This document shows, in pieces, positions 57,891-64,000 of a stretch of DNA of 64,000 nucleotides. Positions within the stretch are counted from its first letter, which is position 1. Each line of letters begins with the position of its first letter. The stretch spans positions 744,001 to 808,000 of the forward strand of contig NZ_JAADZW010000001.1 of assembly GCF_010645065.1 (NCBI RefSeq). Reading direction: 5' to 3'. The DNA is from Flavobacterium fluviatile. Its GTDB lineage: Bacteria; Bacteroidota; Bacteroidia; Flavobacteriales; Flavobacteriaceae. The notes beneath the pieces were generated by a model that did no database searches, had not been told where the DNA came from, and was given only the letters and a program-made list of their open reading frames with translations. A program made the translations under genes and the position numbers.

Positions 57891-58319
57891 ATGAGTTATC
57901 CGTTACCAAAGTTTCACTTCTCAGTTGACTGGGGAGGAACAAATATAGGTTTTACAGAAGTTTCCGGACTAGACGTTGAAACAGAAGTTATTGAATACCG
58001 TCAGGGAGCAAGTCCTGAATATAGCAAAATTAAAATGCCCGGTATGCAGAAATTTTCAAACATCACATTAAAAAGAGGGTCTTTCAAGAGTGATAATGAG
58101 TATTACAAATGGTGGAATACAGTGAAATTAAACACTATAGAAAGAAGAGATATTACTATAAAACTCCTAAACGAAGAACACGATCCGGTAATCATCTGGA
58201 AAGTAAAAAATGCCTGGCCCACAAAAATACAGTCAACCGATTTAAAGGCTGATGGTAATGAGGTCGCAATCGAATCTATGGAACTGGTTCATGAAGGATT
58301 ATCCATTCAAAATGAATAA
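57891..58319 (+). CDS. eCIS inner tube protein 1 (gp19/Pvc1-like)
   Basis: This 142-residue T4 gp19-type tube subunit has the start PLPKFHFSVDWGGTNIGFTEVSGLDVETEVIEYRQG, then NITLKRGSFKSDNEYYKWWNTV, ITIKLLNEEHDPVIIWKVKNAWPTKI and a closing IESMELVHEGL. These mark the Hcp-like beta-barrel that stacks as hexamers to form the rigid tube. It follows the sheath gene by 29 bp, as is usual. Most tube copies should come from this gene; the second tube gene probably makes the ring at the baseplate. Confidence 0.92.
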   Translation: MSYPLPKFHFSVDWGGTNIGFTEVSGLDVETEVIEYRQGASPEYSKIKMPGMQKFSNITLKRGSFKSDNEYYKWWNTVKLNTIERRDITIKLLNEEHDPVIIWKVKNAWPTKIQSTDLKADGNEVAIESMELVHEGLSIQNE

Positions 58320-58321
58320 CT

Positions 58322-58768
58322 ATGGCTAACTACTATCCGCCTGTTGGCTTTCATTTTCTGGTTGAATTCGGTCAACTGGGTACAAAAGAAAAGGACCATC
58401 AATTTCAATCCGTATCAGGACTCTCGGTTGATCTTGAAACGGAAGAAATCGTCGAGGGCGGAGAAAACAGATTCAAACACAAGCTGCCTGTTAAGACCAA
58501 ATATCCCAATCTGGTTTTAAAAAGAGGCATACTTATAGACTCTGACGTAATAGAATGGTGCAGAAAAGCGATAGAAAACTTCGAGTTTAAACCCGTCGAT
58601 CTAACTGTAAAACTTCTGAACCAGCATCACGATCCTTTAATGCACTGGAAAGTTGTACATGCCTATCCGGTAAAATGGGCTGTTGAAGATTTTAGTGCTT
58701 TAGAAAGCAAAATTGTTATTGAAAGCTTTGAACTTGCTTACAATTATTTCACCCTTCACAAAAAATAA
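58322..58768 (+). CDS. eCIS inner tube protein 2 (Pvc5-like tube initiator)
   Basis: This 148-residue gp19-like protein is related to the first tube gene but distinct: YPPVGFHFLVEFGQLGTKEKDHQFQSVSGLSVDLETEEI, NLVLKRGILIDSDVIEWCRKAIENF and LLNQHHDPLMHWKVVHAYPVKWAVEDFSALESKIVIESFEL. In PVC and Afp the second tube protein links the tube to the spike/hub complex. Its position between tube 1 and the DUF5908 protein agrees. It starts 2 bp after the tube 1 stop. Confidence 0.9.
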   Translation: MANYYPPVGFHFLVEFGQLGTKEKDHQFQSVSGLSVDLETEEIVEGGENRFKHKLPVKTKYPNLVLKRGILIDSDVIEWCRKAIENFEFKPVDLTVKLLNQHHDPLMHWKVVHAYPVKWAVEDFSALESKIVIESFELAYNYFTLHKK

Positions 58769-58775
58769 TTTTACG

Positions 58776-58937
58776 ATGCCAATTGAAATCAAAGAACTTC
58801 ACATCAAAATTAACGTAAGCGAAAACTCCAATCCTGGCACCAAACCGGTTTCTTCATCATCAAATAATGAAAAAGATGCTGTAACAGAGTGCGTCGAGCA
58901 GGTAATGAAGATTATTGAACGAAAAAAAGAACGCTGA
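58776..58937 (+). CDS. Small eCIS protein (DUF5908, Pvc6-like)
   Basis: This 53-residue protein reads MPIEIKELHIKINVSEN at the start, then a Ser/Asn-rich link and an amphipathic C-terminal helix (VTECVEQVMKIIERKKER). The MPIEI(K)EL(H)I(K) opening is the DUF5908 signature found at this position in eCIS clusters. It probably bridges tube and hub, with its C-terminal helix docking on a neighbour. The ATG at 58776 is chosen because it gives the family start; the longer frame overlaps tube 2. It starts 7 bp after tube 2 and stops 1 bp before the LysM gene. Confidence 0.8.
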   Translation: MPIEIKELHIKINVSENSNPGTKPVSSSSNNEKDAVTECVEQVMKIIERKKER

Positions 58938-58938
58938 T

Positions 58939-59628
58939 ATGACTACAGGAGAATTAAAAAAACTGAAGATCATTGCCTACAGCGATCCTCAATTCAACAA
59001 TCCAGTTTCGGATATTCAGGAGTTCATTACTTTAATGAATCCGGAAAAATATACTTTCCATTACAAGATAGAGCAGGATACAACCCAGGCAGCCGGAACA
59101 AGCAGTCAGGCACCAAGATTTACAGCAATTGCTCCTGAGGAATTAGAACTGGATTTTGTTTTTGACCGTACAGGTGTTATCACAGGCAAAGAAAGCACAG
59201 AAAATGGTGTTATCGAAGACATTCAGCATTTTAGAAAAGTAATTTTAGAGTATAATGGCTCAGAACACAAACCAAACTACTTAAAAATTGCATGGGGAAG
59301 CCTGTTGTTCAAAGGATCTCTCACAGAAATGACTATTGAATATAAACTTTTCAGGCCAGACGGAACACCCATCAGAGCGATTGCAAAAGGGAAATTTAAA
59401 GGAGTTGTTGAGGATGAGTTAAGAGCAAAACAGCAAAACAATCAGTCTCCTGATTTAACGCATACCAGAGTTGTAAAAGCGGGCGATACGCTTCCGCTAA
59501 TGTCTTTTAAAATCTATGGAGATTCAAAATATTATCCCGAAGTAGCAAAGGCCAATAAGCTCATCAACTTTAGAAAATTAAAAATCGGCCAGAAAATATT
59601 TTTCCCTCCTTTACAAAAACAGCAATAG
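58939..59628 (+). CDS. eCIS LysM hub adaptor (Pvc7-like)
   Basis: This 229-residue protein has an N-terminal CIS-tube domain (KLKIIAYSDPQFNNPVSDIQEFITLMNPEKYTFHYKI) with ELELDFVFDRTGVI and IEYKLFRPDGTPIRA, and a C-terminal LysM-like domain (TRVVKAGDTLPLMSFKIYGDSKYYPEVAKANKLINFRKLKIGQKIFFPP). This is the Pvc7/gp53-like adaptor that clamps the hub and inner baseplate ring. The ATG at 58939 is preferred over a start eight codons upstream that overlaps the previous gene. The next gene starts directly after its stop. Confidence 0.88.
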   Translation: MTTGELKKLKIIAYSDPQFNNPVSDIQEFITLMNPEKYTFHYKIEQDTTQAAGTSSQAPRFTAIAPEELELDFVFDRTGVITGKESTENGVIEDIQHFRKVILEYNGSEHKPNYLKIAWGSLLFKGSLTEMTIEYKLFRPDGTPIRAIAKGKFKGVVEDELRAKQQNNQSPDLTHTRVVKAGDTLPLMSFKIYGDSKYYPEVAKANKLINFRKLKIGQKIFFPPLQKQQ

Positions 59629-61374
59629 ATGAACAATAGCGGTGTCATACAAACCAGCCAGAGTGCCGATTTAATAACGCACAAATTGCTCATTGAAGGA
59701 AATGAACTATCTGGATTATATCAGGTAATGAGCATTGTTGTTCATAATGAGATCAATAAAATACCAATGGCGCAAATTATTCTGACCGATGGAGATGCTG
59801 CTGCACGTGATTTTAAGTTAAGTAACGAAGATTTGCTGATTCCGGGAAAAAAAATAGAAATAAAAGCCGGTTATCACAGTGACGAGGAAACAATTTACAA
59901 AGGAATAGTTGTAAAACATTCCATCAAAATAAAAAACAATTCATCGCTGTTAATTGTGGAATGCAAGGATTTGGCAGTAAAAATGACAATTGGGAGAAAA
60001 AGCAAATACTTTTATGATGTAAAAGACAGTGATGTTTTTGAAGATATTATAGGCAAATACGGATTACAAAAAGACGTCGAGAGTACTAATTTTAGTCATA
60101 AGGAATTGGTACAATACAATACGTCTGATTGGGATTTTATCGTGTCACGGGCTCAGGCGAACGGAAAAATATGTTTTGTTGAAGGTGGCAAAATTTCGAT
60201 CAAAAAACCAGACTTATCTTCTCAATCGGTCGAAACAGTTGCTTTTGGCGCCAGTATGCTGGATTTTGATGCCGAAATTGATGCCCGAAATCAGTTTGCC
60301 AAAGTTTCGTCCTACAGCTGGAATGCATCCAATCAGGAATTATTAGAAATTGAAGCCAAAGATCCCGCTGTAACCCTAAACGGAAATTTATCCCCTTCGG
60401 ACTTGTCAGATGTGGTAAAGCTGGAAAATTTAGAATTGCGCCACGGAGGTCATATTACCGATAGCGAACTACAGGATTGGGCAGATGCAAAATTATTATT
60501 CCAGCAGTTATCAAAAGTTCGGGGCAGAGTAAAATTTCAGGGCATTCCGGCTGTAAAACCTAACACCATTATTACACTTGAAGGTGTTGGAGACCGTTTT
60601 AACGGCAAAGCATATATTACCGGGGTTTTCCATGAAATCGCTAACGGCAACTGGACTGTAAATGCGCAGTTTGGAATGAATCCTGAGTGGTTTTCGGAAA
60701 CTTATGACATCAATACACCCTCAGCTTCAGGAATAACTCCATCCATAAAAGGACTGCATATTGGTATTGTAACACAGCTTCAGGACGATCCCGACAGCGA
60801 AGACAGAATTTTGGTCAAAATCCCAATTATCAATAATGAAGAACAGGGTATTTGGTGCAGGGTGGCTGCTCTCGATGCAGGTGACAACAGAGGTACTTTT
60901 TTCAGACCCGAAATTGAAGATGAAGTAATTATTGGGTTCATCAATGAAGATCCTAATGATGCCATTGTATTAGGAATGCTACACAGCAGCGCAAAACCTG
61001 CTCCTCTAAAAGGGGCGGACGACAACCATCAAAAAGGGATTTTTACAAGAAGTGAAATGAAAGTGCTATTTGATGATGATAAAAAATCAATTGGCATTGA
61101 GACTCCGGCAGGCAAAAAAATAACACTGGACGAAGACAAAGGCTCAATTGTTATTGAAGACGAAAATGCTAATGTGATTACGATTGACAGCGCAGGTATA
61201 AAGTTGGAAAGCGCAGGCGATATTTCCCTGAAGGCAACTGGCGATGTAAAAATTGAAGGCACCAATGTAAATGTAAAAGCCATGGCCCAATTTAAAGCTG
61301 AAGGTAATGCAGGTGCAGAAATGTCCTCAGCAGCAGTGGCGATAGTAAAAGGCAGTATTGTTCAGATAAATTAA
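59629..61374 (+). CDS. eCIS spike/hub protein (VgrG-like, Pvc8)
   Basis: This 581-residue protein combines gp27-like hub domains (residues about 10-365: LLIEGNELSGLYQVMSIVVHNEINKIPMAQIILTDGD, WDFIVSRAQANGKICFVEGG, GHITDSELQDWADAKLL) with a gp5-type OB-fold (IGIVTQLQDDPDSEDRILVKIP, AALDAGDNRGTFFRPEIEDEVIIGFINEDPNDAIVLGML). It ends in a short beta-helix needle (about 500-581: repeating ITIDSAG, ISLKATGDVKIEGTNVNVKAM). It trimerises to form the puncturing spike. No extra effector domain is fused at the C-terminus. A PAAR tip is encoded 54 bp downstream. Confidence 0.93.
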   Translation: MNNSGVIQTSQSADLITHKLLIEGNELSGLYQVMSIVVHNEINKIPMAQIILTDGDAAARDFKLSNEDLLIPGKKIEIKAGYHSDEETIYKGIVVKHSIKIKNNSSLLIVECKDLAVKMTIGRKSKYFYDVKDSDVFEDIIGKYGLQKDVESTNFSHKELVQYNTSDWDFIVSRAQANGKICFVEGGKISIKKPDLSSQSVETVAFGASMLDFDAEIDARNQFAKVSSYSWNASNQELLEIEAKDPAVTLNGNLSPSDLSDVVKLENLELRHGGHITDSELQDWADAKLLFQQLSKVRGRVKFQGIPAVKPNTIITLEGVGDRFNGKAYITGVFHEIANGNWTVNAQFGMNPEWFSETYDINTPSASGITPSIKGLHIGIVTQLQDDPDSEDRILVKIPIINNEEQGIWCRVAALDAGDNRGTFFRPEIEDEVIIGFINEDPNDAIVLGMLHSSAKPAPLKGADDNHQKGIFTRSEMKVLFDDDKKSIGIETPAGKKITLDEDKGSIVIEDENANVITIDSAGIKLESAGDISLKATGDVKIEGTNVNVKAMAQFKAEGNAGAEMSSAAVAIVKGSIVQIN

Positions 61375-61428
61375 CATAGACTCTAAATTCATTCGGGTTG
61401 TAAGAGTTAAACATTTAAAATAAAAATT

Positions 61429-61719
61429 ATGGGAGCACCAGCCGCAAGAATCAGCGATATGCATGTATGTCCAATGGTAACAGGAACTGTACCTCATGTT
61501 GGCGGACCCATATTACCTTCGGGTACAACCACAGTATTAATTGGCGGTATGCCGGCGGCCTGTGTGGGAGATATGATTGTTTGCACAGGACCTCCAGACA
61601 GTATTACAACCGGATCAGGCACAGTACTGATTGGCGGAAAGCCAGCCGCAAGAATGGGCGATTCAACTGCGCATGGCGGAACAATTATAGTAGGATGCCC
61701 AACTGTTTTAATAGGTTAA
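61429..61719 (+). CDS. eCIS PAAR-repeat spike tip (Pvc10-like)
   Basis: This 96-residue protein is a bare PAAR domain: PAARISDMHVCPMVTGTVPHVGGPILPSGTTTVLIGGMPAACVGDMIVCTGPPDSI, then a second PAAR half GKPAARMGDSTAHGGTIIVGCPTVLIG. His12, Cys14, His23, Cys52 and others are candidate metal ligands. It would sharpen the VgrG trimer. There is no N- or C-terminal toxin extension, so effectors are probably loaded elsewhere, such as in the tube lumen. Confidence 0.92.
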   Translation: MGAPAARISDMHVCPMVTGTVPHVGGPILPSGTTTVLIGGMPAACVGDMIVCTGPPDSITTGSGTVLIGGKPAARMGDSTAHGGTIIVGCPTVLIG

Positions 61720-61721
61720 TT

Positions 61722-62132
61722 ATGGAAAATAAAAACGCATTTTTAGGTACGGGATGGAGCTTTCCGCCAGAATTTAAAAAAAACAGTAATACAGTCGTAA
61801 TGACATCTGACGAGCAGGACATTAAAAGCAGTCTGGAGATATTGCTTTCTACCAAAATCGGCGAACGTATTATGCTTCCCGGATATGGCTGCAATATGGA
61901 CGAATTGCTTTTTGAAACATTAGACAGGACACTCATAACTTATGTTTCTGAACTCATAAAAACAGCCATTTTATATTACGAACCCAGAGTTGATGCTGAA
62001 AAAATTGACATACTGCAAGGGGATGATTTAGAAGGGGAATTGCTGGTCATAATCGATTACAAAATAAGAAGCACAAACTCAAGAAGCAATCTTGTTTATC
62101 CGTTTTATAAAGGAGAAGGCACTAATATTTAA
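61722..62132 (+). CDS. eCIS baseplate protein (gp25/Pvc9-like)
   Basis: This 136-residue protein matches the gp25/lysozyme-like baseplate family: FLGTGWSFPPEF, VMTSDEQDIKSSLEILLSTKIGERIMLPGYGCNMDELLFE, then LIKTAILYYEPRVDAEKIDI and a closing YKIRSTNSRSNLVYPFY. GER(x)MLPGYGC is the family's core motif that binds the first sheath ring. It starts 2 bp after the PAAR gene. The catalytic Glu of true lysozymes is not needed in this structural role. Confidence 0.9.
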   Translation: MENKNAFLGTGWSFPPEFKKNSNTVVMTSDEQDIKSSLEILLSTKIGERIMLPGYGCNMDELLFETLDRTLITYVSELIKTAILYYEPRVDAEKIDILQGDDLEGELLVIIDYKIRSTNSRSNLVYPFYKGEGTNI

Positions 62133-62143
62133 GTTTATTACCT

Positions 62144-64000
62144 ATGAGTACCGGCAGCCAGACACACAGTGTAATTTTTAAAAGAAATGGAATCAACCAG
62201 GATGAACGCTTTAGTGATGCATTAGAGCCGGGCAACTTAAAACTTCATGATTTTACGATTGAAGACTGGCTGCTATTTGCTTATAATTTCGCAAAGGAAG
62301 TCAACTTTTTCGATACTAATGACCATACAAAATCTCAGGGAGACTGGCAGGAATTCTTTAGCTATTTCGGGTTTTCCAATGATAATCTTCCAAATGGTAT
62401 TCCTAAAAGAACAGATCAAAAATACATCGATTTAAAAGAAAACATTTCCGGAATATTATCAAATGCCAATGTAAATAAAGACCTTGCTCCTCACCTAACG
62501 CTATTTGTGTGTTTCCTGAAATTATTGGAATTGTCACAAAACAAACTAAATTTAATTACAAAAAAGCATTTAGATTTTTTTTATAAAGATATACTGCAGA
62601 TCGAAAAACTCCCTCCAAAAGCAGATAAAGTCAATATTATTTTTGAGCTGGCAAAAAAAATTGCAGAAGAAAGAATTCCTGCAGGTACAGAACTTGATGC
62701 CGGAAAAGATCCAGATGGCAAAAAATTAATATACAAAACCACAGAAGAATTCATTGCCAACAGAGCCACTGTAGCCTACCTGAAAAATGTGTACAATGAC
62801 GTGGACCGTGGTGAGATAAAATACAGCGAAATTGCAAATTCCATTGACGGAAAAGGAGAACCGCTGAAAGATGATGCTCCATATTGGTTTCCTTTTGGAT
62901 ATACATCCAATGAAGAGAAATACCCCGAATTAAGCGATGCTAAATTAGGTTTTGCAATAGCCGGAGAAATATTTAATCTTAAGGAAGGCGACAGAAAAAT
63001 TGATATCACTATTACTTTTTCTGAAGATTTAATTTTTTATAGTGCATTTAATGTCGATGATCTTTTGGAAAACATCAGCATTCTGTATAGTGGACAGAAA
63101 GAATGGATTGGAAAATTTAGACCTGGCGAAAACATATCTTTTAAAAATGGTATTCAATCTTCGGCAATTGGCGGCAACGAATTAAGACTGGTTTTTGAGA
63201 TACCAAAAGATAGTCCGGCAATTGTTGGCTATGACCAGAAAATTTTAGGTGAATTTTTCGCAACAGAACTGCCTGTTATTCGGTTTTTAATTCGTACAGA
63301 AGATAAAAAAGGACATAGTCTTTTTAGAAGCTTAGTTACAAAAAATATAACCGGTATTTCAACAAAAGTAGAAGTTAAGGATGTGAGATCTCTACTGTTA
63401 GAGAGCGATAACGGCCTGCTTAATGCTGCAAAACCTTTTTATCCTTTTACAACCCAGCCCGAAAAAAACAGTTCCTTTATAATCGACTATCCGGAAATTT
63501 TTTCTAAAAAATGGCAAGAGGCAGATATCAGCATTAAGTGGAAAAACACTCCGGTATCATTTGAAACTCATTACGCTGCGTACAAAAAAAACTTTTTGGA
63601 AACAATAAGCAAGGATATTTTTACATCTGCAATGTTCATCAGGGGAAACAATAAAATTAAAAAGAATGTAAATCAGCCTGAAGACGGAGTTATATCAGCA
63701 AGAAAAACCGATTCAGAGTTAGAAATTGCTGCAGAAAATACCGGGTCAGCTGCCATAAATACAAAAGATCCTATTGTTACAAAGGACTATTTTAAAGGAA
63801 CATTATCTGTTTTAAACAAAGAAACCTGGGACAAACAAAATGAAGCAGTCAATCTATTTGATGATCCTGATAGTGATAAAGTGTTTGAAACTAATATCAA
63901 TGTAAGAGGAGATTCTTATGCAATTGATAAAAGCGGTCCTGTCCGGTTGACATTAAACCAATCTTTTCTGCATTCTTTATTTCCAAAAGTATATACCATC
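62144..64000 (+). CDS. eCIS large baseplate wedge protein (Pvc11-like), cut by window end
   Basis: An open frame of 619 codons runs from the ATG at 62144 to the window end. The N-terminus, MSTGSQTHSVIFKRNGINQD followed by ERFSDALEPGNLKLHDFTIEDWLLFAYNFAKEVNFFDT, and KHLDFFYKDILQIEKLPPKADKVNIIFELAKKIAEERIPAGTELDAG with TEEFIANRATVAYLKNVY, are typical of the gp6/J-type wedge proteins of eCIS baseplates. Six copies would form the outer ring that triggers contraction. The rest of the baseplate, AAA ATPase and any toxin genes should follow downstream. Confidence 0.85.
   Translation, partial: MSTGSQTHSVIFKRNGINQDERFSDALEPGNLKLHDFTIEDWLLFAYNFAKEVNFFDTNDHTKSQGDWQEFFSYFGFSNDNLPNGIPKRTDQKYIDLKENISGILSNANVNKDLAPHLTLFVCFLKLLELSQNKLNLITKKHLDFFYKDILQIEKLPPKADKVNIIFELAKKIAEERIPAGTELDAGKDPDGKKLIYKTTEEFIANRATVAYLKNVYNDVDRGEIKYSEIANSIDGKGEPLKDDAPYWFPFGYTSNEEKYPELSDAKLGFAIAGEIFNLKEGDRKIDITITFSEDLIFYSAFNVDDLLENISILYSGQKEWIGKFRPGENISFKNGIQSSAIGGNELRLVFEIPKDSPAIVGYDQKILGEFFATELPVIRFLIRTEDKKGHSLFRSLVTKNITGISTKVEVKDVRSLLLESDNGLLNAAKPFYPFTTQPEKNSSFIIDYPEIFSKKWQEADISIKWKNTPVSFETHYAAYKKNFLETISKDIFTSAMFIRGNNKIKKNVNQPEDGVISARKTDSELEIAAENTGSAAINTKDPIVTKDYFKGTLSVLNKETWDKQNEAVNLFDDPDSDKVFETNINVRGDSYAIDKSGPVRLTLNQSFLHSLFPKVYTI

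Noticed and set aside
54278..64000. Prophage tail module
   Set aside because: DUF4255, DUF5908 and LysM hub genes in this order are specific to eCIS, and no head, packaging, lysis or integrase gene is visible.

Overview
The window reads as a chromosome segment of a polysaccharide-degrading Bacteroidetes bacterium, most likely Flavobacterium. The evidence is AT-rich spacers, SusC/SusD/SusE-type genes, a hybrid two-component regulator (HTCS), alginate lyase families PL6, PL7 and PL17, and Bacteroidetes-type promoters (TTTG, 19 bp, TAnnTTTG). The genus call is inference.

Layout. (1) 1-9.5 kb, minus strand: an alginate utilisation cluster with an MFS transporter (cut by the window edge), PL6 lyase, a fused gluconokinase/6-phosphogluconate dehydrogenase, PL7 lyase, the KdgF cupin and PL17 exo-lyase. 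Two promoters carry the same paired TTGG-N4-CCAA operator, so the cluster looks like one regulon. (2) 10.1-23.3 kb, plus strand: an accessory defence island. It holds an excisionase-like protein, a three-gene split HipA toxin-antitoxin system (hipB-hipS-hipT), a small HTH regulator, and a type I restriction-modification operon. Three extra genes (a nuclease-like protein and two DUF262 proteins, the second with an HNH domain) sit between hsdS and hsdR. (3) 23.6-30.1 kb: katG, a GH130 enzyme, a decayed TonB receptor, a membrane glycosyltransferase and initiator tRNA. (4) 30.3-34.7 kb, minus strand: an ergothioneine-type cluster (egtB, a flavin disulfide oxidoreductase, egtD, an Asp/Glu racemase homologue). 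(5) 35.2-50.6 kb: a galactan utilisation locus (GH2, two GH53, SusE-like, SusD, SusC) with a divergent HTCS regulator. A 115-bp cloverleaf-like inverted repeat lies between GH2 and the first GH53. (6) 50.7-53.3 kb: a YiaA-like membrane protein, an unrecognised helical protein and tRNA-Glu. (7) 54.3-64 kb, plus strand: the first part of an extracellular contractile injection system (eCIS, PVC/Afp type), from cap protein through sheath, two tubes, LysM adaptor, spike, PAAR tip and gp25-like baseplate to a large baseplate protein cut by the window end.

The least routine items are the restriction operon with three inserted genes, the egt cluster without a C-S lyase, the sheath with a roughly 270-residue insertion, the cloverleaf repeat and the paired alginate operators.
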